Below, piece after piece: positions 1-7,397 of a stretch of DNA of 17,670 nucleotides (its first letter is position 1; every line of letters begins with the position of its first letter). The DNA is from Candidatus Pollutiaquabacter sp. Its GTDB lineage: Bacteria > Bacteroidota > Bacteroidia > AKYH767-A > 2013-40CM-41-45. Both the position numbers and the translations under genes were made by a program. The stretch spans positions 1 to 17,670 of the forward strand of contig CAINVI010000164.1 in assembly GCA_903854075.1 (NCBI GenBank), read 5' to 3'. The notes below the pieces were generated by a model. It was given only the letters and a program-made list of their open reading frames with translations. It was not told the DNA's origin and did not search any database.

Positions 1-2158
1 ATTTTTCAGCGCGACCAACTGGGATGCGATTCTCGATGCCAACGTAGCCTCTGAAACGTATTACGAAGCTGACATGGTCATTATCAATGGTGTTTCTTAC
101 ACCGGAGTCGGGGTGAAGTACAAAGGCAACAGTTCTTATAATCCAACGCGAACCAAAAACCCATTTCACCTGAAATTGGATTACATTGTTAATCAGAATT
201 ATCAAGGGTATAAGGATATCAAACTTGGTAATGGCTTTAGTGACGCATCGTTTATCCGAGAAGTCTCTTCGTATTCCGTGTTGCGTAACTACATGGATGC
301 CCCGCGCTGTAATTATGCCAAGGTATATATCAATGGAAATTTCCATGGACTCTATACCAACTCACAAGATATCGGAAACAGTTTTCTGGAAAACCATTAC
401 TATTCGTCCTGCGGTGCTTTCGTAAAATGCAATCCGGTAAATGCAGGCCCGGGATCTACAGGAAGCAGCTTGTTGTATATATCGCCAGATTCCACACAGT
501 ATTATAACAGTTATGAAGTGCAATCCGATTACGGTTGGAGAGAGCTGCTGGATTTCTGTGATACGCTCAATAATCACATTTCCGATTTGAACTCGATATT
601 AGATATCGATCGGGCACTCTGGATGCTTGCTTTCAATAACGTGTTGGTCAATCTCGACAGTTACTCCGGAGCGTTCAAGCAAAACTATTACCTCTACCGC
701 AACCATCAACAACAATGGATTCCAACGGTGTGGGATGTCAACATGAGTTATGGCGGCTTCACGATGTCCGGATTATCCCAGCTGACATTATCACAAATGC
801 AGACAATGACGCCTGAGTTGCACTTGAATGACGCCGGCTGGCCATTGATTAAAAATCTGCTCTCTAATCCGTTATATAAACGAATGTACCTCGCGCACAT
901 GCGCACCCTCAATTCAGAAAATTTTCTGAGTGCCGATTATAAGAACCTGATCGGGCAATTACGTGCGGCGATTGATCCCATCGTACAGACCGATGTTAAT
1001 TTCTTGTATACCTATACGCAATTCCAGAATGCATTAACCACAGCTACTGGCAGTGGAATGGGATCTGCACCGATTTATGGTTTGATGGATGCCCGCGCCA
1101 CCTATCTTTCTAATAATACATTGTTGAATTCACCGTCACCCGTAATCAGTAATGTGACTACCGTGCCGGTAGCACCGAATTACCTTGATCCGGTGACCAT
1201 TACAGCAACAGTCACAAATGCTACTCCAACGACGGTATGGATGGGTTTCCGTGACACGAAATCTGATCGCTTCGAACGGGTCTTGATGTATGACGACGGT
1301 ATGCATGGCGACAGTGCGGCAGGAGATAATATCTATGGCGTTTCTATTTATGCATCATCGTTGCGGATTCAGTATTACCTATATGCTGAAAACACAACTT
1401 CCGGAATATTTTCGCCGGAGCGTGCCGAGCATGAATTCTATACGCTTTATCCGAATATTTCCATGGCAGGCGGACAAGATATCATACTGAATGAACTCAT
1501 GGCTTCTAATTCTTCGATTATCGCCAATGAGGAATGCAAGTTTCGTGATTGGATTGAAATTTATAATACGACTAACCAACCCTTGGGTTTGGGAAACTTG
1601 TATTTGAGTGATGATCCTGCGGATCTTCAGAAATGGGGCTTCCCGCGCTCATCTATTATTCAGTCTAATGAATATTTATTGATTTGGGCGGACGATAATG
1701 ATAATACATGGCTGGATCTCCATACCAACTTCAACCTTGCTATCACCGGCGATGTGATTTACCTCAGCGATAGCTTGGGAACAATACTGGATAGTGTCAG
1801 CTTTACGATACAGAGTCAGAATATTGCATATGCGCGTTGTCCGGATATCACCGGCAACTTTTATTTTACTGCTGTTCCAACACCACGTGCTGCTAATATT
1901 TGTTCGTTTGTTGGGCTGGATGAAGGGATTTCCGGCGATCGTATTACGGTGTATCCGAATCCGGCTGCCGACCGCGTTACCGTATCTGCTGTTCGTTCGA
2001 TGGAACTTATCCGTGTCACCGATTTGACCGGAAAGTCGGTATACAGTGAAGTGTTGTCCGGAGAAACCGAATTCGTATTGGACCTTTCAACGTTGGCACA
2101 AGGAGTCTATTTTGTGCAGGTTGACGGCTCACGCCCGATCAAGCTGGTGCGTCGGTAA
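1..2158 (+). CDS. CotH-like/lamin-tail T9SS-secreted protein, 5'-truncated
   Basis: The reading frame is open from base 2 through the left edge, so the start is missing; the ATG at 74 is internal, because the residues before it (TNWDAILDANV) already look like CotH-family sequence. Domains in order: a CotH-kinase-like region to about nt 1110 (GVKYKGNSSY near nt 109-138, then YYLYRN followed by WDVNMSYGGF near nt 685-770); an Ig-like stretch with the MYDDGMHGDSAAGDNIYG motif (about nt 1130-1470); a lamin-tail domain beginning DIILNELMASNS (about nt 1480-1900); and a C-terminal T9SS type A sorting domain (VYPNPAADRVTV to the terminal KLVRR). The family's founder, Bacillus CotH, phosphorylates spore-coat proteins; whether this secreted relative is an active kinase is unknown. 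The expected role is a cell-surface or secreted protein exported by the Por system. lipB follows 42 bp later with its own promoter. The domain calls are firm, the function is not. Confidence 0.9.
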   Translation, partial: FFSATNWDAILDANVASETYYEADMVIINGVSYTGVGVKYKGNSSYNPTRTKNPFHLKLDYIVNQNYQGYKDIKLGNGFSDASFIREVSSYSVLRNYMDAPRCNYAKVYINGNFHGLYTNSQDIGNSFLENHYYSSCGAFVKCNPVNAGPGSTGSSLLYISPDSTQYYNSYEVQSDYGWRELLDFCDTLNNHISDLNSILDIDRALWMLAFNNVLVNLDSYSGAFKQNYYLYRNHQQQWIPTVWDVNMSYGGFTMSGLSQLTLSQMQTMTPELHLNDAGWPLIKNLLSNPLYKRMYLAHMRTLNSENFLSADYKNLIGQLRAAIDPIVQTDVNFLYTYTQFQNALTTATGSGMGSAPIYGLMDARATYLSNNTLLNSPSPVISNVTTVPVAPNYLDPVTITATVTNATPTTVWMGFRDTKSDRFERVLMYDDGMHGDSAAGDNIYGVSIYASSLRIQYYLYAENTTSGIFSPERAEHEFYTLYPNISMAGGQDIILNELMASNSSIIANEECKFRDWIEIYNTTNQPLGLGNLYLSDDPADLQKWGFPRSSIIQSNEYLLIWADDNDNTWLDLHTNFNLAITGDVIYLSDSLGTILDSVSFTIQSQNIAYARCPDITGNFYFTAVPTPRAANICSFVGLDEGISGDRITVYPNPAADRVTVSAVRSMELIRVTDLTGKSVYSEVLSGETEFVLDLSTLAQGVYFVQVDGSRPIKLVRR

Positions 2159-2188
2159 TACTCAAAAGGGTACTCGTTCCCGTTTTAT

Positions 2189-2196
2189 TACCTTTG
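2189..2196 (+). promoter_or_regulatory. Bacteroidota -7 promoter element of lipB
   Basis: TACCTTTG is an exact match to the Bacteroidota -7 consensus TAnnTTTG. Only four bases (cagg) separate it from the lipB ATG, so transcription should start at or within a few bases of the start codon and give a leaderless or nearly leaderless mRNA. I see no clear -33 TTG partner. Confidence 0.6.
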
Positions 2197-2200
2197 CAGG

Positions 2201-2908
2201 ATGAAACGGGTTTTCTTCCGCGATTTAGGACTAATTGATTATGCCGCTGCCTGGGAATTGCAGGAGCAGTTGTTTCAGGAAGTCATTGCCCGAAAATTAC
2301 ATAACCGTTCCGCCGTAGCCGGGGATCAATACGAACAATTTCACCACTTACTCTTTTGCGAACATCCCCATGTCTACACGCTTGGCCGAACCGGGGAAGA
2401 AAAAAATCTGTTAGTACAAGAAGACCAACTTCCTGAAATTGGTGCTTCGTTTTATAAAAATAACCGTGGCGGCGATATCACCTATCACGGTCCGGGTCAA
2501 TTGGTAGGTTATCCGATTCTCGACCTTGACCATTTTTTTACCGATATACACAAGTACTTACGGTTGCTGGAGGAAGCCATCATTCTTACGTTGGCGGAAT
2601 ACGGACTGACGGGAGATCGGTACCCTGGCTATACCGGGGTGTGGCTTGATCCGAAGGACCCTCTTAAAGCGCGCAAGATTTGTGCTATGGGTGTGCGCTG
2701 TTCACGCTGGGTGACTATGCACGGATTCGCGTTCAACATAAACCCTGATCTGTCGTATTTCGGAAATATCGTTCCGTGCGGTATTAACGATAAGGCCGTC
2801 ACGTCGTTGCAGCAAGAGCTGGGGCAAAGTGTCGATATCGAAGAGGTGAAGCGGCGCCTGCGTAATCATCTTGCTGTCCTTTTTGGCATGGAATTAGTCG
2901 TTGCCTGA
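2201..2908 (+). CDS. lipB: Lipoyl(octanoyl) transferase LipB
   Basis: Transfers the octanoyl group from acyl carrier protein to lipoyl domains of enzymes such as pyruvate dehydrogenase and the glycine cleavage system, the first step of endogenous lipoate synthesis in the cytoplasm. The 235-residue length fits the family. The signature RGGDITYHGPGQLVGYP spans residues 89-105. The catalytic lysine lies in RKICAMGVR (K159) and the nucleophilic cysteine in VPCGI (C193); MHGFAFNI, also typical of the family, lies at 173-180. The ATG at 2201 is chosen because the promoter element ends four bases before it and no earlier in-frame start is compatible with that. LipA, the partner that inserts sulfur, is not in the window. 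Confidence 0.97.
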   Translation: MKRVFFRDLGLIDYAAAWELQEQLFQEVIARKLHNRSAVAGDQYEQFHHLLFCEHPHVYTLGRTGEEKNLLVQEDQLPEIGASFYKNNRGGDITYHGPGQLVGYPILDLDHFFTDIHKYLRLLEEAIILTLAEYGLTGDRYPGYTGVWLDPKDPLKARKICAMGVRCSRWVTMHGFAFNINPDLSYFGNIVPCGINDKAVTSLQQELGQSVDIEEVKRRLRNHLAVLFGMELVVA

Positions 2909-2936
2909 GGCCAACCGGGCAACCTTCACTTTTTCG

Positions 2937-2944
2937 TACCTTTG
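2937..2944 (+). promoter_or_regulatory. -7 promoter element inside the lipB-downstream junction
   Basis: Exact TACCTTTG, again four bases (tggt) before the next ATG at 2949. It has the same geometry as the lipB promoter and predicts a leaderless transcript. It also settles the start: the in-frame TTG at 2901 lies upstream of the promoter and overlaps lipB, so it is unlikely to be used. Confidence 0.6.
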
Positions 2945-2948
2945 TGGT

Positions 2949-3356
2949 ATGCTTAAAGACATTCACCGTCCTGAAGTTGAAAACATTGCTTTGACGGTAG
3001 TACGTGAAGTGGACGTAACTAACGGGGAAACTGTTTGGAATGTGTACCTCGTTAACCTTTACGACGAACCGATCACCGGAGTACTGGTCACTTCTAAAGG
3101 ATATGGCGAACTAAACGGGGAAATAGTGAAGACATCGATCTTACGTCACCTTGTTGAACGCGTAGAAGCGCTGGATTATGTGAAAATCGAACCAATTATG
3201 CCTGCGTTGTTTGGTCTCAACAACGAATATTGGGTGAGCTTCTATATGGACGGTCAGATCTTCGACAAGAAATATGTTTTTTTACCGGAGAGTATTACCG
3301 ATGATAATTTTATCCCGATTCCTTTCATTGGTAAACCGGGCGTTATGTTGCGTTAA
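2949..3356 (+). CDS. Conserved-looking protein of unknown function, 135 aa
   Basis: I do not recognise a characterised family. The product begins MLKDIHRPEVENIALTVVREV and is soluble, with no signal peptide, membrane segment or obvious metal or nucleotide motif. Visible features are a central VTSKGYGELNGE (about 49-60), a likely beta-rich C-terminal half with NEYWVSFYMDGQIFDKKYVF (about 92-111), and a PFIGKPGVMLR tail. From memory, short Bacteroidota proteins of this pattern are common, and some carry the doubtful name 'phenylalanyl-tRNA synthetase subunit alpha'; nothing here looks like a tRNA-synthetase fold, so I do not adopt that name. The gene sits 40 bp after lipB with its own promoter, so co-function with lipB is not implied. 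Start ATG 2949 is preferred over TTG 2901 because of the promoter at 2937-2944. Confidence 0.85.
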   Translation: MLKDIHRPEVENIALTVVREVDVTNGETVWNVYLVNLYDEPITGVLVTSKGYGELNGEIVKTSILRHLVERVEALDYVKIEPIMPALFGLNNEYWVSFYMDGQIFDKKYVFLPESITDDNFIPIPFIGKPGVMLR

Positions 3357-3383
3357 CGTATTATCCTTCACAACTGCAGCAAC

Positions 3384-3399
3384 TGTTCTGCGCAGAACA
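3384..3399. promoter_or_regulatory. Perfect 16-bp palindrome, putative operator of the repair genes
   Basis: TGTTCTGCGCAGAACA is a perfect 16-bp inverted repeat with no mismatch. It ends two bases before the TACCTTTG -7 element of the exonuclease/glycosylase unit, so a bound dimer would cover the spacer between -7 and -33 and block polymerase. GTTC/GAAC half-sites occur in LexA-type boxes of several phyla, but the spacing here (N6 between TGTTC and GAACA) is not one I can match to a known Bacteroidota repressor. Operator function is an inference from position and symmetry. Confidence 0.5.
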
Positions 3400-3401
3400 C
3401 G

Positions 3402-3409
3402 TACCTTTG
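3402..3409 (+). promoter_or_regulatory. -7 promoter element of the exonuclease-glycosylase unit
   Basis: Exact TACCTTTG, 19 bases before the ATG at 3429. This leaves a short 5' leader, unlike the two preceding genes. It is the third TACCTTTG in about 1.2 kb, each just ahead of a gene start. Confidence 0.6.
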
Positions 3410-3428
3410 TCACCGCAACATTTTTCGT

Positions 3429-4136
3429 ATGCTCGAACAGTTTCCACTCAGCGCCATCCTGTTTCTCGATGTAGAAACTGTACCCGAATATCCCGACTAC
3501 GAATCCGTGCCGCCAGCGTTTCGTGAATTGTGGGATCGTAAAGCAGCACAATTGCGACGTGAAGAGGAATCCCCAGCAGCACTGTATCACCGTGCCGGTA
3601 TTTATGCTGAATTCGGAAAAATCATTTGTATCTCCTGTGGAATGTTTACCGCAAAAGGAAATTTCAGGATCAAATCTTTTTACGGACACGATGAAAAAGA
3701 AATTCTTTTGCAATTCGCGGCACTATGTAATAAGTCATTTAACCGTAAAGAACGTTGGCTGTGTGCACATAATGGCAAAGAGTTTGACTTTCCTTTTCTT
3801 TCCCGACGAATGCTGATCAATGGAATAAAACTGCCTAAAGTGCTCAACACGCCCGGTAAAAAGCCCTGGGAAGTAAATCATCTCGACACTCAGGAACTCT
3901 GGAAGTTCGGTGATCATAAATCGTATACCTCCCTTAATCTACTCGCGAATATTTTCGGTATCCCGACACCAAAAGATGATATTGACGGTAGTAAAGTGTG
4001 GGAAGTGTATTGGGTTGAAAAGAACCTGGAACGAATCGTCACGTACTGCCGCAAAGACACACTGACAGTAGCTCAATTATTACTTAAATTCCGCGGACAG
4101 GAAATTTTACGACCCGACCAGATCGAAATTGTCTGA
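3429..4136 (+). CDS. PolB-type DEDDy 3'-5' exonuclease
   Basis: A stand-alone relative of the proofreading exonuclease domain of family B DNA polymerases (the predicted PolB-like 3'-5' exonuclease family). It is expected to remove nucleotides from DNA 3' ends using two metal ions. All acidic DEDDy residues are visible: ExoI FLDVETVPE with D14 and E16, ExoII AHNGKEFDFPFL with D120, and ExoIII TYCRKDTL with Y206 and D210. The 235-residue protein has no polymerase domain and no export signal, so it should act in the cytoplasm. The glycosylase gene starts 3 bp after its stop, which indicates a two-gene operon and supports a DNA-repair role. An RNA substrate cannot be excluded, since DEDD nucleases act on both. 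Confidence 0.88.
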   Translation: MLEQFPLSAILFLDVETVPEYPDYESVPPAFRELWDRKAAQLRREEESPAALYHRAGIYAEFGKIICISCGMFTAKGNFRIKSFYGHDEKEILLQFAALCNKSFNRKERWLCAHNGKEFDFPFLSRRMLINGIKLPKVLNTPGKKPWEVNHLDTQELWKFGDHKSYTSLNLLANIFGIPTPKDDIDGSKVWEVYWVEKNLERIVTYCRKDTLTVAQLLLKFRGQEILRPDQIEIV

Positions 4137-4139
4137 GAA

Positions 4140-4742
4140 ATGGAGTATATCGAACACCTGTCGCGTGATGCACGGATGCGCGCCATCATCCGGCAAACGG
4201 GTCCGCTCAAATTAGCGCGTCGCAAAAATACCTGCTTATTTCTTTGTCGGTCCATCATAGCCCAGCAACTGTCTACCAAAGTAGCGGCTGTTATCGAAGA
4301 TCGCTTATTAGCACTGCTTCCTGCTGCCAATGTTACGCCAGAAGATATTCTCGCTATTTCCCCGGTAACATTGCGTTCTATCGGTTTGTCGGAGACCAAA
4401 GCCGGTTATGTCCATAATGTTGCACGCTATTTCAGTGAACTTTCCATAACCGATCGTACCTTTTCTTTGATGGAAGACGAATCAGTCATCAGTATATTGA
4501 CTGAAATAAAAGGCGTTGGCCGCTGGACTGCCGAGATGACACTGATGTTTTCGTTGGGAAGAAAAAATGTTTTTTCGCTCGATGATTATGGGATACAACA
4601 AAGTATGATTGCCGTGTACCGGTTGGGTCAGCTGGACAAGAAAGCGCTACGAGCGCGGATGTCGGCGATCTCCGACCGGTGGTCGCCGTTTCGGTCCTAC
4701 GCGTGTCTCCACCTGTGGAAAGTTCGCGATTTACAACGGTAG
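4140..4742 (+). CDS. AlkA-type DNA-3-methyladenine glycosylase (HhH-GPD)
   Basis: Base-excision glycosylase of the HhH-GPD superfamily, closest in motifs to AlkA (DNA-3-methyladenine glycosylase II), which removes alkylated bases from DNA. The helix-hairpin-helix lies at TEIKGVGRWTAEM (about 121-133). The catalytic aspartate falls in VFSLDDYGIQQ and is probably D149, matching the DDYLIKQ segment of E. coli AlkA. The C-terminal WSPFRSYACLHLWK (181-194) also matches AlkA. At 200 residues it lacks the N-terminal domain of E. coli AlkA, as many bacterial homologues do. No iron-sulfur cysteine cluster follows the HhH domain, which argues against Nth or MutY. It is translated 3 bp downstream of the exonuclease and is probably co-regulated with it from the promoter at 3402. 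Confidence 0.9.
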   Translation: MEYIEHLSRDARMRAIIRQTGPLKLARRKNTCLFLCRSIIAQQLSTKVAAVIEDRLLALLPAANVTPEDILAISPVTLRSIGLSETKAGYVHNVARYFSELSITDRTFSLMEDESVISILTEIKGVGRWTAEMTLMFSLGRKNVFSLDDYGIQQSMIAVYRLGQLDKKALRARMSAISDRWSPFRSYACLHLWKVRDLQR

Positions 4743-4817
4743 ACTATTCACAGTATTCTTTTTGTAGATTGGTTGCAATTGGAAGTATTCAATGGAAATT
4801 GCCAGTATATTTACCGT

Positions 4818-6563
4818 ATGTCTAGGCTGTTAACGGTAGAAGGTCTGCGAACAGTATTTCCCACTGATCATGGGGAAGTGACGGCCGTCAATGACGTCAA
4901 TTTCACACTCGATCGCGGGGAGACGATTGGCATTGTCGGCGAATCCGGTTCCGGTAAATCGGTAACCTCGTTGTCGATCATGCGTCTCATCACAGCCCCG
5001 GGCAAAATTGCCGGCGGCAGTGTCACGTTTCATAAAAGCTCCGGAGAAAAGACGGAATTAACAAGCTTGAATGCATCCGATATTCGCCGCTACCGCGGAA
5101 AAGAAATCGCGATGATTTTTCAGGAGCCAATGACCTCACTGAATCCGGTCCTCACGTGTGGCTTTCAAGTGGCGGAGGCCTTGCGTTTGCACCTGGGACT
5201 TTCTAAAAAAGCAGCCAAAGCACGAACCATTGAGCTGTTCGAACAGGTTAAATTGCCGCGCGCTGCACAGCTGTACGATGCCTATCCGCACGAAATCAGC
5301 GGTGGACAAAAACAACGGGTAATGATAGCGATGGCGATCAGTTGCGATCCATCTATACTCATCGCCGATGAACCTACTACCGCATTGGATGTAACGGTAC
5401 AAAAAACCATTCTGGAGTTGCTCAAAACCATACAACGGGAACGCGATATGGGAATGCTGTTCATTACGCACGATCTCGGCGTAATTGCAGAAATTGCAGA
5501 CAAGGTGGTGGTGATGTATAAAGGGAAAGCGGTAGAGCAGGGAAGTGTTCGTGAGGTTTTTTCAAATCCTAAACATCCGTATACAAAAAGCTTGCTGGCG
5601 TGTCGCCCACCACTCGACAAGCGTTTGCGGCAACTTCCGGTGGTCAGTGATTTCATGCGTGAAAATAGTGATGGCACTTTTACTGCACTGGAAAAAGAAG
5701 TGGGCGCCACAGTCAACGATTATGTAATTACCGGGGAGGAGCGCAAGCAACATCTTACGGAAATTTACCGGCAGTCGCCGATCTTACAGGTCAGAAATAT
5801 AAAGACTTGGTTTCCTGTCAAACGGGGTTTATTCGGTAGAGTACACGATCATGTGAAAGCGGTCGATGATGTTACGTTTGATGTTTTTCCGGGAGAAACA
5901 CTTGGACTCGTTGGTGAGTCTGGCTGCGGTAAAACAACACTTGGCCGAACGATTATACGATTGATTGAGCCTACTTCCGGAGAAGTCATTTTTAAGGGAA
6001 AGAATTTTGCAGAATTGCATGGGTCAGCATTACGCGCCATGCGCAAACATATTCAGATTATTTTTCAGGATCCGTATTCGTCATTGAATCCGCGCATGAC
6101 TATCGGGAATGCCATCATGGAACCAATGCAGGTTCACCGGCTACATGCGAACAATTCGGTACGGAAGGAAAAGGTAGTCGAGTTACTGCGGAAAGTTTCC
6201 TTGAAGTCGGAACATTTTGATCGGTATCCGCACGAGTTTTCCGGTGGTCAGCGTCAGCGGATCTGCATTGCCCGCGCACTTGCACTCGAACCGCAATTTA
6301 TCATTTGTGATGAATCCGTTTCAGCCTTAGACGTTTCCGTTCAGGCACAAGTACTGAATTTGCTCAACGAGCTAAAACGCGAATTAGGTCTTACCTATAT
6401 ATTCATCTCACATGACCTGTCGGTAGTAAAATTCATGAGCGATAACATGATCGTCATGAACAAAGGGTGCATTGAAGAGATGGGCGATCCGGACGAGATT
6501 TATGCTTCACCGAAATCCGAATATACAAAGCGGCTGATAGCGGCTATACCTGCGGGACTTTAA
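4818..6563 (+). CDS. Fused dipeptide/oligopeptide-type ABC transporter ATP-binding protein
   Basis: Two complete ABC ATPase domains in one chain, like DppD joined to DppF (compare GsiA and YejF), powering uptake of peptides or similar solutes through a permease at the inner membrane. Domain 1: Walker A GESGSGKS (41-48), signature SGGQKQR (161-167), Walker B ILIADE (180-185), switch histidine H218. Domain 2: Walker A GESGCGKT (366-373), SGGQRQR (475-481), Walker B FIICDE (494-499), H532. Each is followed by an oligopeptide-type tail (NPKHPYTKSLL; SPKSEYTKRLI). Both ATP sites look intact. The start is ATG 4818 (MSRLLTVEGLRT); the in-frame TTG at 4773 would add 15 residues the family lacks. No permease or binding protein is in the window, so the gene is an orphan here and its substrate cannot be named. 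It lies 75 bp after the glycosylase. Confidence 0.95.
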   Translation: MSRLLTVEGLRTVFPTDHGEVTAVNDVNFTLDRGETIGIVGESGSGKSVTSLSIMRLITAPGKIAGGSVTFHKSSGEKTELTSLNASDIRRYRGKEIAMIFQEPMTSLNPVLTCGFQVAEALRLHLGLSKKAAKARTIELFEQVKLPRAAQLYDAYPHEISGGQKQRVMIAMAISCDPSILIADEPTTALDVTVQKTILELLKTIQRERDMGMLFITHDLGVIAEIADKVVVMYKGKAVEQGSVREVFSNPKHPYTKSLLACRPPLDKRLRQLPVVSDFMRENSDGTFTALEKEVGATVNDYVITGEERKQHLTEIYRQSPILQVRNIKTWFPVKRGLFGRVHDHVKAVDDVTFDVFPGETLGLVGESGCGKTTLGRTIIRLIEPTSGEVIFKGKNFAELHGSALRAMRKHIQIIFQDPYSSLNPRMTIGNAIMEPMQVHRLHANNSVRKEKVVELLRKVSLKSEHFDRYPHEFSGGQRQRICIARALALEPQFIICDESVSALDVSVQAQVLNLLNELKRELGLTYIFISHDLSVVKFMSDNMIVMNKGCIEEMGDPDEIYASPKSEYTKRLIAAIPAGL

Positions 6564-6600
6564 AATTACTTTTTGGAAATCGTATCGTTATTGTAGATGA

Positions 6601-7332
6601 TCAGCGCGAGAAAAGATTGTATTTAAGAATACAATAGATCGCACGAAAACCATCTTTCCAACCGATTTTTTTTCCTTCAGCATACGTTCTTCCGTAGTAA
6701 GAAATTCCTACTTCGTAGATTCGGATATTGGGAATGCGAGCAATACGTGCGGTCACTTCCGGTTCGAAACCGAAACGATTTTCTTTGAGCCGGATGTTTT
6801 TAATAATATCTGACCGGAACATCTTGTAACAGGTTTCCATATCCGTCAGGTTCAGGTTGGTGAATGCATTCGACAGCATAGTCAGAAACTTGTTTCCGAT
6901 AGAATGCCAGAAGAAAAGTATGCGATGCGGTTTGCCGCCCATGAAACGCGAACCGTACACGACATCCGCCGACCCGTTGAGAATCGGCTTGAGTAACACA
7001 TTATACTCTTCGGGATCATATTCCAGGTCAGCGTCCTGAATAATCAGAAAATCGCCGCTGGCCAGTTCGATGCCTTTATGGATAGCTGCACCTTTTCCCT
7101 GGTTGACTGGCTGGTTGTGCAACCGCATACTAACACCGGGATGTTGTTCTATATACTGACGAACAATGTCGGCTGTGTTGTCTTTCGAGCAATCGTTTAC
7201 GATGACGATTTCTTTTTCAATATTGTTGACCAGCTGAACGTGCCACACACGATCGAGGATAAGATGAATCGTTGGCGCTTCGTTGTAGGCCGGAATAATG
7301 ATTGAAAGTTTCTTTACGCTGGACGTAGACAT
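6601..7332 (-). CDS. Family 2 glycosyltransferase (polyprenyl/dolichyl-phosphate type)
   Basis: A GT-A fold glycosyltransferase resembling dolichyl-phosphate mannose synthase and bacterial polyprenyl-phosphate sugar transferases, which move a sugar from a nucleotide donor to a lipid carrier at the cytoplasmic membrane face. Visible motifs: SIIIPAYNEAPTI at 10-22, VNDCSKDNT at 45-53, the metal-binding DADLEYD (D100, D102), YGSRF at 126-130, TDMETCYKMF at 163-172 and FGFEPEVTARIAR at 187-199. The chain is 243 residues with no C-terminal membrane segments, so it is the short, soluble DPM1-like form rather than the GtrB/ArnC form. The donor sugar cannot be read from the sequence. Its 3' end faces the ABC gene across 37 bp with no hairpin I can see. 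A weak -7 match (TACCTTAC) lies three bases before its ATG. Confidence 0.92.
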   Translation of the reverse strand: MSTSSVKKLSIIIPAYNEAPTIHLILDRVWHVQLVNNIEKEIVIVNDCSKDNTADIVRQYIEQHPGVSMRLHNQPVNQGKGAAIHKGIELASGDFLIIQDADLEYDPEEYNVLLKPILNGSADVVYGSRFMGGKPHRILFFWHSIGNKFLTMLSNAFTNLNLTDMETCYKMFRSDIIKNIRLKENRFGFEPEVTARIARIPNIRIYEVGISYYGRTYAEGKKIGWKDGFRAIYCILKYNLFSR

Positions 7333-7376
7333 GTTGTAAGGTAATGTCGCGGCTACGGAACACGTCCGAAGTTGCG

Positions 7377-7384
7377 TATTTTTG
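7377..7384 (+). promoter_or_regulatory. -7 promoter element of the lipoprotein gene
   Basis: TATTTTTG matches TAnnTTTG exactly and lies 13 bases before the ATG at 7398. This supports that start rather than the in-frame ATG at 7344, which would lie upstream of the promoter. Confidence 0.5.
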
Positions 7385-7397
7385 TACGGAAGAATCT

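Noticed and set aside
2901..2948. Alternative TTG start for the 135-residue protein, overlapping the end of lipB
   Set aside because: It would place the -7 element inside the coding sequence and add 16 residues; ATG 2949 directly after the element is the better start.
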